64,000 nt of DNA. Source: Alopecurus myosuroides. Its lineage: Eukaryota; Streptophyta; Magnoliopsida; Poales; Poaceae. The stretch is taken from NCBI GenBank assembly GCA_028641055.1, contig CM054062.1:239850528-239914527 (forward strand), written 5' to 3'. The position numbers and the translations under genes were made by a program. Below the pieces are notes generated by a model. That model made no database searches. It worked only from the letters and a program-made list of their open reading frames with translations, and was not told the origin of the DNA. Positions 1 to 12,117 of the stretch are shown here, piece by piece (position 1 is the stretch's first letter; each line of letters begins with the position of its first letter).

Positions 1-1752
1 GCCTTCTGGCGGTGGTGATCTTCTTCTTCTTCTCAGTCCTCTTGGGCTTCTTGGCGGCAGGCTCTTGGGAACCGCTGCCTGTCCTTTTCCGGATGTTAGG
101 AGCAGCCACCGAGAGAGGGTCAACGTCAATGACATCCTCATCCTCCTCGGCTACCTCAGGATCGTCTGTGGAGTAGGAAAGAAGAAAGAAATGAGAAATG
201 GAAAAGGGAATTGGATTGCGCTATTCGCGCTCAGAGAGGCAAACTTGGTCACCTTCGTCATCCTCGGACCAGTCCCGAATGGACGCGTCAACTTGATGCT
301 TACCCGGCTGCTCGGCGTGGGGGGTGAAGAGGGTGTCCTGGGTATCGTAGGCGGTCTCGTCGTCCTCTTCTCTGTCGCTGCTCCAATTGGCCTCGAAACG
401 CTCTTCATCTTCCTCTGCTTGACGGTCAATATGCTGGAAAGACAAGCAAGTGGTACAAGTCAATTGAGCTCAAGGTTAAGGGGTCCTACTCGGTACGACA
501 TGCAAACACAGAGCATACGAGTTCATGAATTCCTATTCATAGTAGCATGCAAACACAAAGCATATTCGGCTAAGGCTCTCTACTCAACATGGCGTGCAAA
601 CACAAAGCACATAAAGCCAAAGAGACGTTTATGGTGTCCTACCCAGTGTGGCATGCAAACACAAAGCATATAAGCCTAAGGAGTTCTACCCGGTGTGGCA
701 TGCAAACACAAAGCATATAAGCCTAAGGAGTTCTACCCGGGCATGCACACACAAAGCATATGAAGCCTACCAGAGTGTCTAGGATGTTCTACTCGATATC
801 ATAGTGCAAAGATAAAGCACAGAAGACGGACCTTTTCGATTGGCTTGGCGCGGCTATACGGCACGAAGCCGTACTGCCAGGTGTCGGAGAGGGACGTCTG
901 CACGATGGATCTCGCCCAGATGGCGACGTCTGCGGTGCTCAACTCGAAAGTGGTGGTCCTCGTGCAGTCCCGGGGCCCTCCCATGTAGCACATTTTGTGA
1001 GAGCGGCGCTGAAGCGGGAGCACCCGGCGCGAGATCCAGCACGCGAGGGGATCGTCGCGGCGGAATCCCTCTTCCTTCAACTCGGCGAGGCGCGACTCGA
1101 GTTGAACAAGGTCTTCGATCTTGTTCTTAGGGTTGTAGCCCCAGTTCTGTTGGGTCGGCCTCGCATTCTTCCACCTTGGGAGCCTTATCCGGTCCTGGAT
1201 TGGCTTCCCTTCTTCGGTGGGGACGTTCTTGACGTAGAGGAAGGAGCGCTGCCACTTGCGCATCGTCTCCAACCCCTTGACGCGCGGGTGGCTACCCGTG
1301 GAGCGCTGGAGCATCATGGCGCTCCCCGTCATCGTCATTGCGCGAGCGCTCTCTGTGTTCCCCGGGTTGGGGATGCTCTGCTTCCGGAAGAAGAAGTAGC
1401 ACGCCCAACTATGAATAGTTGGGTACACGCCGAGGAACGCCTCGTAGACCACGGCGTGGAAGGCGAGCATCACCATGGCGTTGGGAGGGAGATAGTGTGG
1501 CTGCAACCCGAAGTTGTTAAGGAACTCCTTGAAGAAGTCGGAGACGGGGAGGCCGAATCCGCGCTTGAAGTGCGCGAGGAAGACGACGAACTCGTCCTTC
1601 TGTGGCGTGGGGACGATCTCGTTGTCCGGATGCCTGCACTGCACGCCGGGAGGGACACGGCGGGTATTGACTAGCCATTGGCAGTCCTCCGCCATGACAT
1701 CGGAGCCCTCCCATCCGGCGCGGGCGACAGCGTCATCCTCTCCGCGAGCCAT
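1..1752 (-). CDS. Antisense retrotransposon gene, exons 1-3 (Transposase_28-like), partial
   Basis: Minus-strand gene inside the retrotransposon. Inferred exons are 1752-832, 433-253 and 165 to beyond the window edge. Donors AAG/GTCCGT and AAG/GTGACC and acceptors TTTCCAG and CTCCACAG keep the frame open. Exon 1 (307 codons, start MARGEDDAVA) carries the domain I recognise as 'putative gypsy type transposon' (PF04195-like), with landmarks GFGLPVSDFF, LPPNAMVML, EAFLGVYPT and CYMGGPRDCT. Exons 2 and 3 are acidic, then basic (RKRTGSG). No stop interrupts the visible coding sequence, unlike the copy at 39024-44097, which has the same exon positions. The biochemical function of this family is unknown; despite the family name it shows no transposase motif. 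The gene model is inferred from sequence, without transcript evidence. Confidence 0.72.
483..790. repeat. Minisatellite in intron 1 of the antisense gene
   Basis: About five to six imperfect tandem copies of a unit of roughly 50-60 bp. Each unit contains GCATGCAAACACAAAGCAT, followed by a TAAGCCTAAGG-like stretch and TTCTACCCGG. The array fills most of the intron between exons 1 and 2 of the antisense gene. In the sense direction it lies in the 3' untranslated part of the retrotransposon. A related array occupies the same intron in the element at 30575-45692. Confidence 0.85.
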
Positions 1753-1937
1753 GAAAGCGAGGAGATTGGTGGGAGATGTGAATCGGGATCTGGATTTCTA
1801 TGTCTCTCTCTCCGGCGGCGCGTGGAGCAGTGGCGCGGCAAGAGATTGCGCTGGCGGAGTGCTCGTCGGCGGCGGAGAGATGAAGGGGCAGAGGGCGAGA
1901 AATGAGCAGGAAAGAGAAGAAGAGGGAATCGAGGGGG

Positions 1938-1944
1938 TATTTAT
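1938..1944 (-). promoter_or_regulatory. TATA box of the antisense gene
   Basis: On the minus strand the sequence reads GAGAGATAAATACCCCC, with ATAAATA as a good plant TATA box, 186 bp upstream of the exon 1 ATG (1752). The same string occurs at the equivalent place in the second element (44308-44314) although the surrounding sequence has diverged. The assignment is inferred from motif and conservation. Confidence 0.6.
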
Positions 1945-2461
1945 CTCTCCCCTCGAGTTGCCGTTAGCAGCGGAGTTAGTGGGATCAATCCTGCAGAGAG
2001 ATCGTGCGACGTGGGAAGCGAACCGGTTAGAAAAGCACACAACGCGTATTGCGCACGTAACGGGCGCAGTTAATCCCACGTCGAGGTCGTGGGCGATTTA
2101 CTGCGGTTGAAGTGACATAACGTGCTAGTGGGCCCTAGTCGCAGTTACTGGCGCGTGGCCTGCCGCCGCCCAGGCACCAAGGCGTCGGAGTGACAGGGGT
2201 GCGACACGTGCCCCGTTGTGACACGCCGAGGTGGATTCGCACCGATTGAGGCGGGATTGTGTTTCGAGGATTTCGCTAAGTCTTTTTACTCGGCGTCAGA
2301 GAAGAGAAATGATGCTACTCGGAGAACAAGAGATTCAAGCCAAGGATAAGGGCTACTCGGAGGTGCTACTCGATATCTTACAATTCGAAGACAAGATTTG
2401 TTTTTAAGCTGGAAGGGCCCAGCGAACAAGTTCGCAGGACTCTACCAGCTTCGGGGACTAA

Positions 2462-3347
2462 TGTCGGGGGGTTACCCCCGAGTAGGGGTAAGGCAAGTGC
2501 TAAAAGCAAGATCAGAAGGGCAGTTTTGACCAAGTTGGCTCGCTACCCGGTACCCGCTACCCGGTGGACAACTATTCGGCCGTACCTACCAATGGCCAGG
2601 AGGAAGAATCAAGGAAGTTGTATTCTTCCGAGTAGAGGAAGTTGTCCAGGTAGAGGGAGTGGATTCCTACTCGGACCAGAAGTCAATGGAGCCGTTCTGA
2701 CACAGGATCCCGCGTATCCTGTGTCCGTACGGCGTGCGGTTCAATTTACGGGGTGCGTGATTATCCGCATCCCGGCGTGGCTACAGTGCGGTAGGCGCCT
2801 GTCTAGTCCTGTCACTGACAGAGGGGACAGGACAAGGCTAGGGGCCTACCCTATCTCACTGACAAGGGTGGACAGGTCCCATCTCCGAACGGCGCAACGA
2901 CTTACGGGGCGAGTGTCAGCGGGAACCCAAAGGCGTGCGTGGTTCTGCAGGGCTCCTGTCACATCCCGCTGTACTTTATGCTTGTTTTCTATTCGGCTGG
3001 GCACCAGTATATAAGGTGCCCTGCCTCCTCCTGTGAGAGGCTCGCTGCGTTGGCTAAGACATCGAGCATTGGCTTCACGTAGAAAGAACTAGAGAGAAGA
3101 GTGGCTACTCGGCTGAAGGCCTGATTGTACTGTGGCTACTCGGTAATACACATAAAAAGAGAGAGGCAGGAGTAGGGGTGTTACCTCCACACGAGGGCCC
3201 TGAACCTGGGTAAGATCTTGGTGTTTGCAGTGTTAGTGATCTACCCCACGCGGCTACTCGCCGTGTGATCCCTCCCCGAGCACCTCCAGCGTCCATCGGC
3301 CCCAACTTTAGCCATCCCATGGCATCTGCCGTGATACCACCACGACA
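2462..3347 (+). repeat. 3' LTR of the Tat-type element (886 bp)
   Basis: Starts TGTCGGGGGGTTACCCCCGA and ends CCACGACA, aligning throughout with the LTRs at 30575-31449 and 44816-45692. It contains a TATA box (TATATAAG, 3008-3015) in a small inverted repeat GGGCACC/GGTGCCC, the same U3 hairpin (GTCCTGTC/GACAGGAC) and the same 3' end. A polypurine tract lies immediately upstream. The flank after CA at 3347 is older LTR sequence. Confidence 0.9.
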
Positions 3348-6158
3348 AAGCTCATACTTGGAGAATCAAAGGAAAAGGACAAGATATACAAGCCTACCAA
3401 AGTGATTTACATTTCCCCCTCATTCGCTTGAGGGATTCGAGCCTAGGATTTCCTTGAGGAGAACCTGCGCCTCTTATTGCTTACTTGTTGTCTCTTGTGA
3501 CAGATTCGTGATGACTTTAGAGCCCCAATTAAGTTGTGGGTGTGTGCCCCCAAACTCGTTGTAAAGGATCAGGATTCCGCCTTGAAGGATTCTGATAGTG
3601 GAAGGTGAACCAAGCCTTGGTGGTGAGATTTGTCGGAGCATAGGGTGAGGCCGTAGTGGTATTGAGTAAGCTTGTTGTGGCGAAGCTCACACCCCACCAA
3701 GGAGACATACTGAAAGTACAAGGATGCCGCCTAGAGGGGGGAGGGGTGAATAGACGCTTCAAAATAATTATGATTTAGGGTTGAGTAAATGCGGAATAAA
3801 ACTAGCGCTTAATTTATCAAGCACAAAACCTATACAAGATAGGTTTACCTATGTGCACCAACAACTTATGCTAAGCAAGATATAAAACTATGTGATAGCA
3901 TGATAGATGACTTCAAGCACGATGGATATCACAAAGGTAAATGCATAAGTAATGAGCTAGAGTGTAGAAATAACCGAAGCACAAGGAGACACTGATGTGA
4001 TTAGCTAAGTTCCTTCCAAAGGGAAGTACGTCTTCGTTGGAGAGGTGGGGAGCCACCTAGGCGCTCCTCAATAGCACGGATGTGCACACCTTATTCTCCT
4101 TGAGCTTCTTCGGTGAGGGAGATGCTTGTTTCCACTATGAGGTCGACTTGAAGGCGTTGACCAAACCTTACACGGGGTTGAGGCTATCTCCACAACTCAA
4201 TTGGAGGCTCTCAACGAAGCTTCTTGCATCAAGGTGGAAGCCCCAAGCACTAACCGTCTAGGGTGCTCAACACACCCAACAGGAACAATCTCTCCGGTGA
4301 CCAAGCACCCAAGAGTAACAAGCTCACGAACTTCTCTTTCACAAATCTCGTGGTGAACTCAAACCGATGCACCTAATGCAATGGCAAGAACACACAAAGT
4401 GGTCAAGAACTTCCCTCCCAAATCCCACCAAAGAAACTAATGCTATGGAGGGAGGACGGACGAAGAATAAAGAGAACAACAAATGAATCCCTAGATCTAG
4501 ATCCAATAGGTTCCCCTCACAAAGAGGAGGGATTGATTGGTGGAGTTGTAGATCTAGATCTCCTCTCTCTTTTCCCTCAAGTGGAAGCAAGAATCATTAG
4601 AGGGATTGACCGATTGAGAGATAGCAAGCTTTTAGAGGTCAACTATGGAGGTCAAACTTCCCCAAAGAGTTAGTGAACCATTGGGGAAGAAGGCCTATTA
4701 AATAGGTCACCCAAATATTCAACCATTGGGGGCAAAATCGCGTAGGGGCGGTACTACCGGTGAAACCACCGGTACTACCGTCCCCCGGATGAGTTAGGAC
4801 ACCAAAAGGGCTGAAAACTGCCCCAGGCAGCGGTACTACTGGTGGTTTCACCGGAGGTACCGCCACAGGCATCCCGAAGGGGTTTCTGGCGGTACCAGCA
4901 CCGAAACTACCGGTGCTGGAAAAACTGCAAAACACCCGGTACAAAAACGGTCGTAATTTTCGCATCCGGACTCCGTTTTCGTTGTTCTTGGGCTCGTTGA
5001 AATCGAAAAAACGATCACTAGAGAAATATGCAGAGAAACGTAATAGTACAAAATGGGAAGATAAAACCAAATGATGAAAGGTTTGAACTATCTATAAATG
5101 ACAACCGGTAGAAACCTCCAACATCAAAAATGCGATAAGTTTTTCATGCGAAATCCATTTTTGATGAACTTGAGATTGAGATGAAGAGAATGACAAGCTC
5201 TAAAACCTCACATGGAGAAAATACAAATAAGAACCAAGAAGAATGATGCCAAGTATGCAAAGGTTTGAGCTCTCTACGATATATACGATCAAGATACGCA
5301 TTCAAGAGCCCCTCATGATAGTATGGTTATCTATCCTATAATCCGGTCTCCCAACTACCGTAATGAGACCGGTAAAATAGAAACCCTATCTAAATTATAT
5401 CTTTGCCTTATGCAATCCAATTGAGCTAGATGATGACGATCTTAATCACCTCATGTTGGACCACCTTTCTTGATTGCGCTTCGCTTCGTGAAGACTTGTA
5501 AATTGCTCCCCCATAAGCTAATATGAGAGAGATTCTCACATGACCATGTTCACTTGACCATAATCTCCATATGGGTAGCAAGCTTTGAACACCTACTTGA
5601 TCAACCAAATATCATCTCTTTATTCATGATGATGATGACTGTAAGATAAACATAAATGTTCACACAATCTCCTTCTTCAAGACATGCTTGTAATATGGTT
5701 AATAGTAGCATGACAATTGTTCTCTTGGTCATATAGATATATTCATTATAAGTGATGATCTTGATAGCATCCAAACTTGAATCCAACACATGGAGTTCAA
5801 GTGGTGCCAATGGACAAACCTACAAGAATGTCTCAATGCAAACATTAGCCCATAAGGATTGTCATAAATTACCAAAACCATACATGGGGGAACCATGCAC
5901 TTTCACATACTCTTCTCAAAAGGAGGAACTCAGGAATACATCATTTTCTCTGCGTTCTTTCATTTCGATTAGTTATATCTTTTAGTTTTTACTTGTATCT
6001 TGTATCTTGCTTAGTGTTAAACTTGTCATATAGGTAAATTCACTTAGTTGCATATCTAAAGAATTTACCTTTGTGTCAAGCTTAAATTGAAAATGTATTA
6101 AAAATTGGAGTAGCACATATTCACCCATCCCCCTCTAGGTGATCATACGATCCTTTCA
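3348..6158 (+). repeat. Older copia-type LTR fragment, split by a solo LTR
   Basis: Two pieces, 3348-3710 and 5910-6158, together resemble the right part of the LTR at 24419-25795. Shared landmarks include the stretches around CCCCAATTAAGTTGTGGGTG, GTGGAAGGTGAAC and GTCATATAGGTAAATTCAC, and the end CACCCATCCCCCTCTAGGTG...CTTTCA. The middle is displaced by the solo LTR at 3711-5904, and the left end is displaced by the Tat-type element ending at 3347. It contains no real gene. Confidence 0.75.
3711..5904 (-). repeat. Solo LTR with 5-bp target duplication (catac)
   Basis: Begins TGAAAGTACAAGGATGCCGCC and ends CCATGCACTTTCA on the plus strand, so the element sense is minus (TGAAAGTGCATGG...CTTTCA). 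It is flanked by catac at 3706-3710 and again at 5905-5909. No internal domain is present, so it is a solo LTR left by LTR-LTR recombination. It is related to, but clearly diverged from, the LTR at 7741-10404. The middle (about 4740-4935) carries palindromic ACCGGT-type repeats. Confidence 0.88.
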
Positions 6159-6890
6159 ACTGCCCCGACGTTTTTAGGTGAGAGGATTTTTATAGGCGAA
6201 GGGGGTCCCGGGAGGCAGGTGGGCAGAGGGCTGCCCTGGGCCCACCCGTGTCCTCAGGTTCTATTCTTTAGTGGTGTCATGTGAACATCGACTACATGAT
6301 ACTTCACCTTTATGGGCCTAGGGGGATGCATTGTGAATTCGGCTACTAATTGTGGGGTTGCCGGAATGACAGAAATCTGAACACCCGTTAGGAAACCGAT
6401 GCATGAGAGAGTGTAGGATCCCAAAGTTTAAGGATGTGATTAGATTTATCTTAATTACTTTCTTGTAGTTGCGGATGCTTGCAAGGGGTATAATCACATG
6501 TTTGTATTAGTCCAAGTTAGGGTGGTACATTAGCATAGATTCACCCATACAACACCTATCAAAACAATAAAGATTAATCAACTGTATGAAGCAAAAGCAC
6601 TTGACGAAATTCCCGTCTGTCTGCAAGAACGTTTGGTCATCATAAGTAAACCAACCGGCTTGTACTTTGCTCTAGAAAGGATTGGGCCACTTGTCGCAAT
6701 TATTATTACCGTCTTTTATTTACTTGTACTTTATTTATCTTCTATATCAAAATCCCTGAAAACCTGTCTGCTAGTATTTACAGTGAATCCTTCATCTAAA
6801 CTGATTGTCAGCACCTTCTACTCCTCATTGGGATCGACACTCTTATTTATCAAAAGTAATACGATACACCCTCTATACTTGTGAGTCATG
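6159..6890 (+). repeat. Gypsy LTR fragments
   Basis: From about 6255 to 6890 the sequence matches the end of the Athila-like LTR at 52541-54022. Examples are the stretch following TAGTGGTGTCATGTGAAC, the TTGTGGGGTTGCCGG region and the CCTCTATACTTGTGAGTCAT end. The first ~95 bp look like a different LTR piece in reverse orientation. No coding potential is apparent, and boundaries are approximate. Confidence 0.65.
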
Positions 6891-7740
6891 AGGGATACCT
6901 TTGAATCCTTAGCCATAAGGAACACATGAGATATGGATAACGATGATGGAGATTTACTTGAAGCACCATTAAGGTCCATGTATTGTTCCACCAAAATGTG
7001 GGATTCCTCTACATTGTTAGCCACAAAAGTACTAGAGGAAATGGAAGCATTGTTTTCACAACAACAAGACATAGGAAGCATATCATCATGAGAATTAGTT
7101 AAACAACTATTACATGATATGTAAGGACTATCAACACTAGCATGTAAGACATTTTGAGTGCTAGAAGATATTAAGTCCAAAGATAGAATATTGCAATGAG
7201 ATATAGATGAAGTATATATAGTCAATAGTAGATTCACTACCAACAATGCAATTTCTATCAACACTCGCCATATCATTACCTTTTTACAAATCACATGTTG
7301 GTGGAGTGGAGAAAGATGTGAACTCATCACGGCCGGAAGTGGATGGAGAACAATCATCCTCAATAATGTTGGATACATCATATATATCTTGAATTTTTGT
7401 ACATAACTCATGAGCGTTCCGAAAAGGCTTGATTGATTCAATGACTATATCGCTTAAAACACATAAGAGACCATTAGATACTATAGTATCGAGATAAGAG
7501 TTTTCCTCATCTTCTAAAGATAAATCTTGAGAATCCTTTGGAGGAGGAAAATCCATATCTATAATTCTCCTTACATACTTTGGACCCATGTCCGTAAAAA
7601 AGATTAAGAATGTGAATTTTCCAAACATCATAATTTCTACCATAGAATATAAAAGCGGGATTATGATTTATTTCCCTAAATGACATCGTACTCTCTAGGA
7701 TGTAAAGTCTAATAAAGAGAGCCCAGGCTCTGATACCAAT
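6891..7740 (-). pseudogene. Copia-type gag remnant next to its 5' LTR
   Basis: On the minus strand a primer-binding site TGGTATCAGAGCCT (complement of 7725-7738, initiator-Met tRNA type) directly follows the LTR end at 7741. Downstream are two overlapping frames (7643-7284 and 7441 to about 6891) with retrotransposon gag-like character, including AHELCTKIQDIYD and a Ser/Asn-rich segment with CENNASISSS. Frameshifts and truncation at 6890 make it non-functional. The gag assignment is from recollection of plant copia proteins. Confidence 0.6.
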
Positions 7741-10404
7741 TGAACGGACAACGATATCGCCTGGAGAGGGGGGGTGAATAGGCGATTAAACCTTTTCCGG
7801 TTAAGGCTTGCTAAATGTGGAAATAAACTAAGTGTTTAAAATAACAAGCACACAACCTAAATAATCTAGGGTCAACTAGGTTCACCAACAACTTATGCCA
7901 AGCAAGACAAGTAACAAGGTGATAGAAAGATATATAACTTCAAGAACGAAGGCTATCACAATGTAAATTGCATAAGTAAGAAACTCGGGTATAGAAATAA
8001 TCGAGGCACATGGAGAAGATGATGTATTTATGAGTTACTCCCTTTGAGGGGAGTACGTCTCGTTGGAGGGGTGCGAGCTCGCCACAAGAGGCCTACTCAA
8101 TGCCACAAAGGCCTCACCCTATTATTCGACGAACCTCGCCACAAAGGCCTAATTCACCTTCCACTATTGGCAACCTTCAATCTCGAGGCACGCATCCACA
8201 GATTAATTGAGTAGGCCTCTTGCGAGCTCGCCACAAGAGGCCTACTCAATGCCACAAAGGCCTCACCCTATTATTCGATGAACCTCGCCACAAAGGCCTA
8301 ATTCACCTTCCACTATTGGCAACCTTCAATCTCGAGGCACGCATCCACAGATTAATTGGAGGCTCTCGATGTCACCAAAATCTTGGGGCACACATCCACA
8401 ACTCAATTGAAGGATACCAAGAACACCACAAGTCATCTAGGGTCCAAGACCCAAGAGTAACAAGTCCACAAACTTTCACTTCCACGAATCCTCATGGAGA
8501 GAGCAAACCGATGCAACCGATGCGAATGGAAAGAGAACGTGTGCTCAGATCCTTCAGTCTCAAATTCCAACAAAGAACAAATGCTTATGGGGGAATAAGA
8601 GAGGAAGAACAAAGGAGGAGAAACACCAAGAACTCCAAGATCAAGATCTACTAGGTTTCCTCGCTAAAAAGGGAAAAGGATTGATGGAAATGTAGATCTA
8701 GATCTCCTCTATCTTCTCCCTCAAAGATAGGAAAGAATCATACGAGGGATTAGGAAAGGGGCAAGCTTTCCAAGGTCAATAATGGTGGAGAGACAGGGGA
8801 AAATGTGCTTATGCAACTTGGGGACCAATAGGGAAGAAGACCCCCTTAAATAGCCCCCCCAAAACTAGCCGTTTGGTGTTCAGAGTGAACATGATAATCC
8901 GGTTGAAATTTCCGGTGGAGTCCAATGCTGAAATCGAAGGAAAACTCCTCAACCGGAATTTCCGGTTGACTCTGAAAAATTCGGTTGCCTCTAGAACCAA
9001 AACTGAAACCTCATAACTTTTGCATACAGACTCTGTTTTTGACGTTCTTGGGATCGTTGAAATTGAAACGACAAGAACTACAAGAATATACAGAGAAACA
9101 TCATTTTCCATAAATGGAACATAAAACCAAATGGGGAAAGTTTTGACCTCTGTAAAAAGAACAACCGGTAAAACTTCCAACACCGAAAACACACATAACT
9201 TTTGCGAATGAAGTCCGAATGAGACGAATCCAATTGGGTTGGAAAGATAACAAAAAGAAATATCAAAAAAAAGTATGGAGAAATTACCACACATGGAAGG
9301 TCTCAGAACTTTCTCAAAGACGAACCGGTAAGATTTTCACCGCGGAAAACGCAACTAGTTTTTCTTACGAAATCTGTTTTCGACAAACCTTGGCTTTTCA
9401 TGAAGATCACGACAAGCACCAAACCCAAGGAGATAAAAGTAAAATAAGAACCAAGAAATATGATATGCAAGTATGCAAATGTTTGAGCTCTCCATAATGA
9501 TTCAATCAAGTTACTCACTTGAGAGCCCCTCTTGATAGTACGACTATCGATACTATAACCCGGTTTCCCAAAGGCATGAGACCGGTAAAATACAAAACAT
9601 ATAAAGATCATACCTTTGCCTTGAGCATTCCACTTGAGCTAGATGATGATGATCTTGACTGTCTCAAGTTGGATCCTCTTTCTTGATTGTGCTACCTAGC
9701 ACATTCTCCACTTCATGAAGACTTGCAAGTTGCTCCCCCATACATCATTATTGGAGAGACTAGCTGCCCCATACACCATTATGGGAGATACCCTTTGTTG
9801 GCAAATATTCAAAAGGCCACAATCTCCAAAAGGGTGGCAATCATCAAGTATAGGATTTCTTCGAGATGCTTCACTTGAGCTTCCATGTCAAGCTTGATGA
9901 CGAACACCGCTTGACGACAAAGACCATGGGCTATAAGAAATCTTTCTTTTGAAGCATGCCCATGAAAAGATACCTAACCACACATAGAGATGCCACACAC
10001 ACATATCATGAGTTAGTTCACAAAGATATATGGTCAATTGCTTACCATACCACGAGATACATAATCCACTTGGTACATCTTGTAGCTTTGTGTGTTGATC
10101 ACAAGCATGAACAACCTTGTATCTTTTCTTCTTTCTTCATTTGATGATGTCTTGAAGATAATCATGAAAGATCACCTAATCCTTTTCTTCAAGACACACT
10201 AGCAATATGCACGACTCTATACATGGCCATTCTTCATATAAATTCTTGAATATAACAATGGTCATCATGAAAGCTTCTAGAGTCCAACACATGAACTCCA
10301 ATCTTTTCTATGGACAAGATTTGTAAGGATAACTCAATACAAACATTAGTCCATAATGATTGTCATTAATTACCAAAACCACATATAGGGCACCATGCAC
10401 TTTC
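7741..10404 (-). repeat. 5' LTR of minus-strand copia-type element (2664 bp)
   Basis: On the plus strand it runs TGAACGGACAACGATATCGCC...CCATGCACTTTCA. In element sense it starts TGAAAGTGCATGG and ends GTCCGTTCA, followed by the tRNA-Met primer-binding site. It shares order and many blocks with the solo LTR at 3711-5904, including GGTGAATAG, CACCAACAACTTATG, GAGTACGTCT and TTGTCATTAATTACC. It contains a 149-bp tandem duplication (8072-8358) and CCGGAATTTCCGG-type palindromes (about 8895-8990). No gene is supported inside it. Confidence 0.85.
8072..8358. repeat. 149-bp tandem duplication with palindromic junction
   Basis: The block 8072-8209 is repeated at 8221-8358 with only one or two mismatches (for example CGACGAACC versus CGATGAACC). 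The joint holds GAGTAGGCCTCT at 8209-8220, which is the reverse complement of AGAGGCCTACTC at the start of each copy, giving a strong potential hairpin. Confidence 0.85.
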
Positions 10405-11130
10405 ACCAACTCTATGAGTCGAACATAGCCTCAGGGTCTACTCCCATCGGAAGCCCTGATCGTGCACCCGACAAGAAGACAGACTTTATCAAGAGGCTCC
10501 ACCAGACCATGCGAACGAGCCAATTCAATGCACTTATGGACTGTAAACCCTCGAACGATTAAAGAAGAGGTCTCAAAGAATTCAAGAAGAGGACTCAAAC
10601 GATTTATGTTTGAGTCCCTAGTCGAGTCTTCGACTCAGCTAGGCACTCGGGAGCTAATGTTGTGGGCATACCCTTTCGGGTACCCACCATTGGTATACCG
10701 GGTGCGGCACAACTGGAGACTCACCTGGCGGCCCATTAACACTCGCGAAGCCCACATACCTGCTAGCAATCTCTTGGAGTAGAATACAAGGACTCGCATA
10801 CGTAGTCTACTAGGACTCATGTAAACCCTGTCTGGCTAGCTATATAAAGTCAGGAAGGAGGACATAAATCGGACATACAATCATAGACTAGAACATACGC
10901 CGCAACATCCGTGCCAGATCTAATCTGCGCCGTGACTCTGTAATCTGTAAAATCCCGCCAGAATACAATTAGACAGGCAGGAATAGGGGTTTTATCTTTC
11001 ACGAAGGGCCCTGGACCTGGGTAAATCTTGCCATGAGTCATGTCAAGCCGAGTAGTCCACCAATGCCTTCTTCTCCTTTACGAACCCCAGGTCCCTAACC
11101 ATGGGAATTTTTGAGGTACCACCCTCGACA
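10405..11130 (+). mobile_element. Gypsy retrotransposon 3' end with short LTR
   Basis: 10405-10657 is internal sequence ending in a purine-rich ACTCGGGAGCTAA tract. The LTR (10658-11130, 473 bp) begins TGTTGTGGGCATACCC and ends CCACCCTCGACA. It has a TATA-like GCTATATAAAG at about 10840. The 5' part is missing and no coding region survives. This is a third gypsy family, distinct from the Tat and Athila-like elements in the window. Confidence 0.7.
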
Positions 11131-12117
11131 CTACCAAAGTAACAACCTCCTCCACCCGGCTACCCGTAGACCGAAGCTCTCGTCCCCGTACCGATTCACA
11201 TATGCACACAAGACACTACGTCGTGACTAGCTTCGTGGCCCACCTGAGAAGGGAATGATGATCACGCCTCTCTAACCAAGTCCTATCCTAGGCAATCCGG
11301 GCATGCCTTGTCATTGACACCAAGACACCATAAAGTCTTTAACTGACACATCCATAATAGTCCAACATACCACAGTACGGACCGTCTAGCTTGACATAGG
11401 CTACAAACACCTAGAGTAGCTTCCATCACATCATAGCATCTACTCGGGCATGTAACACCGACCTGCCACATCTATAAGACAACAGTGCACCCCTGTATAA
11501 GGGGTACACTCTCCTCCGTGTGGGAGAGAGATATGTTTCCATCACTCACACACACTGACACCCGCATATCCATTGTTCTTCTTCTCTCGGGAAAGAAAGA
11601 GTCCGACCGAATGCACCTCTAGCCGCTACCCCATATAATGTTGAGCGTCTCGCACGTAAGAATGCATCGACCAAACAAGAGTATGGATTTTGCCGGAGAC
11701 ACTCCCGGGGCCTAAACTTTGTATACAACCATGTGCACTTGAGGGTGGTAGCCCATTCGATCATGTTCACAAGGTCTATGTACATGCTCGAGTACATGAC
11801 CGGTTACAAAACAACGATAATGGCTCTACTAGAACCATGAAAATACTTATAAGGTCCACACAATGGTTGAATAGGACAAAATATCACGGTCTTTTTGTCA
11901 ATATTTTGATCACTATAAATCTTTGAAGTATCTTGTGATGATTAAAATTGGGCGTGATTATGTTTTAGTCAATTGTGAATTAGTACATTCTTAACTACGA
12001 ATTTTTAATACACGTCTAAATACATTCTAAGTAGTAATGACTTGTTTGTTAGTTGAAAAAAAGGTGTGACATCATGTGCCTGACCAAGCAAAATATTTCT
12101 TGGTGGGAATTTGTTTA
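11131..12117. other. Intergenic, no feature recognised
   Basis: About 1 kb upstream of the receptor-kinase gene. Only short, unsupported open frames occur on both strands. The part from about 11900 on is AT-rich. It may hold degraded transposon pieces, but none has convincing ends. The distal promoter of the kinase gene could lie here. Confidence 0.5.

Larger units (their letters stand above)
1..3347 (+). mobile_element. Ty3/gypsy Tat-type retrotransposon, right part (internal end + 3' LTR)
   Basis: The right-hand part of an LTR retrotransposon whose left part lies outside the window. It matches the 3' half of the complete element at 30575-45692 in layout: antisense gene exons, antisense TATA box, a spacer, a polypurine tract (CTTCGGGGACTAA at 2449-2461) and an LTR beginning TGTCGGGG. 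No gag-pol is present in this part. The antisense protein is only about two-thirds identical to the other copy by eye, so this is a different subfamily rather than a recent duplicate. The element sits inside an older LTR that resumes at 3348. Its 5-bp target duplication cannot be checked because the 5' end is missing. The Tat assignment rests on the shared antisense gene and on RT/RNase H features of the complete relative. Confidence 0.85.

Noticed and set aside
997..1674. 225-codon plus-strand open frame
   Set aside because: It lies opposite antisense exon 1, whose protein is conserved in the second element. The plus-strand translation is a shadow.
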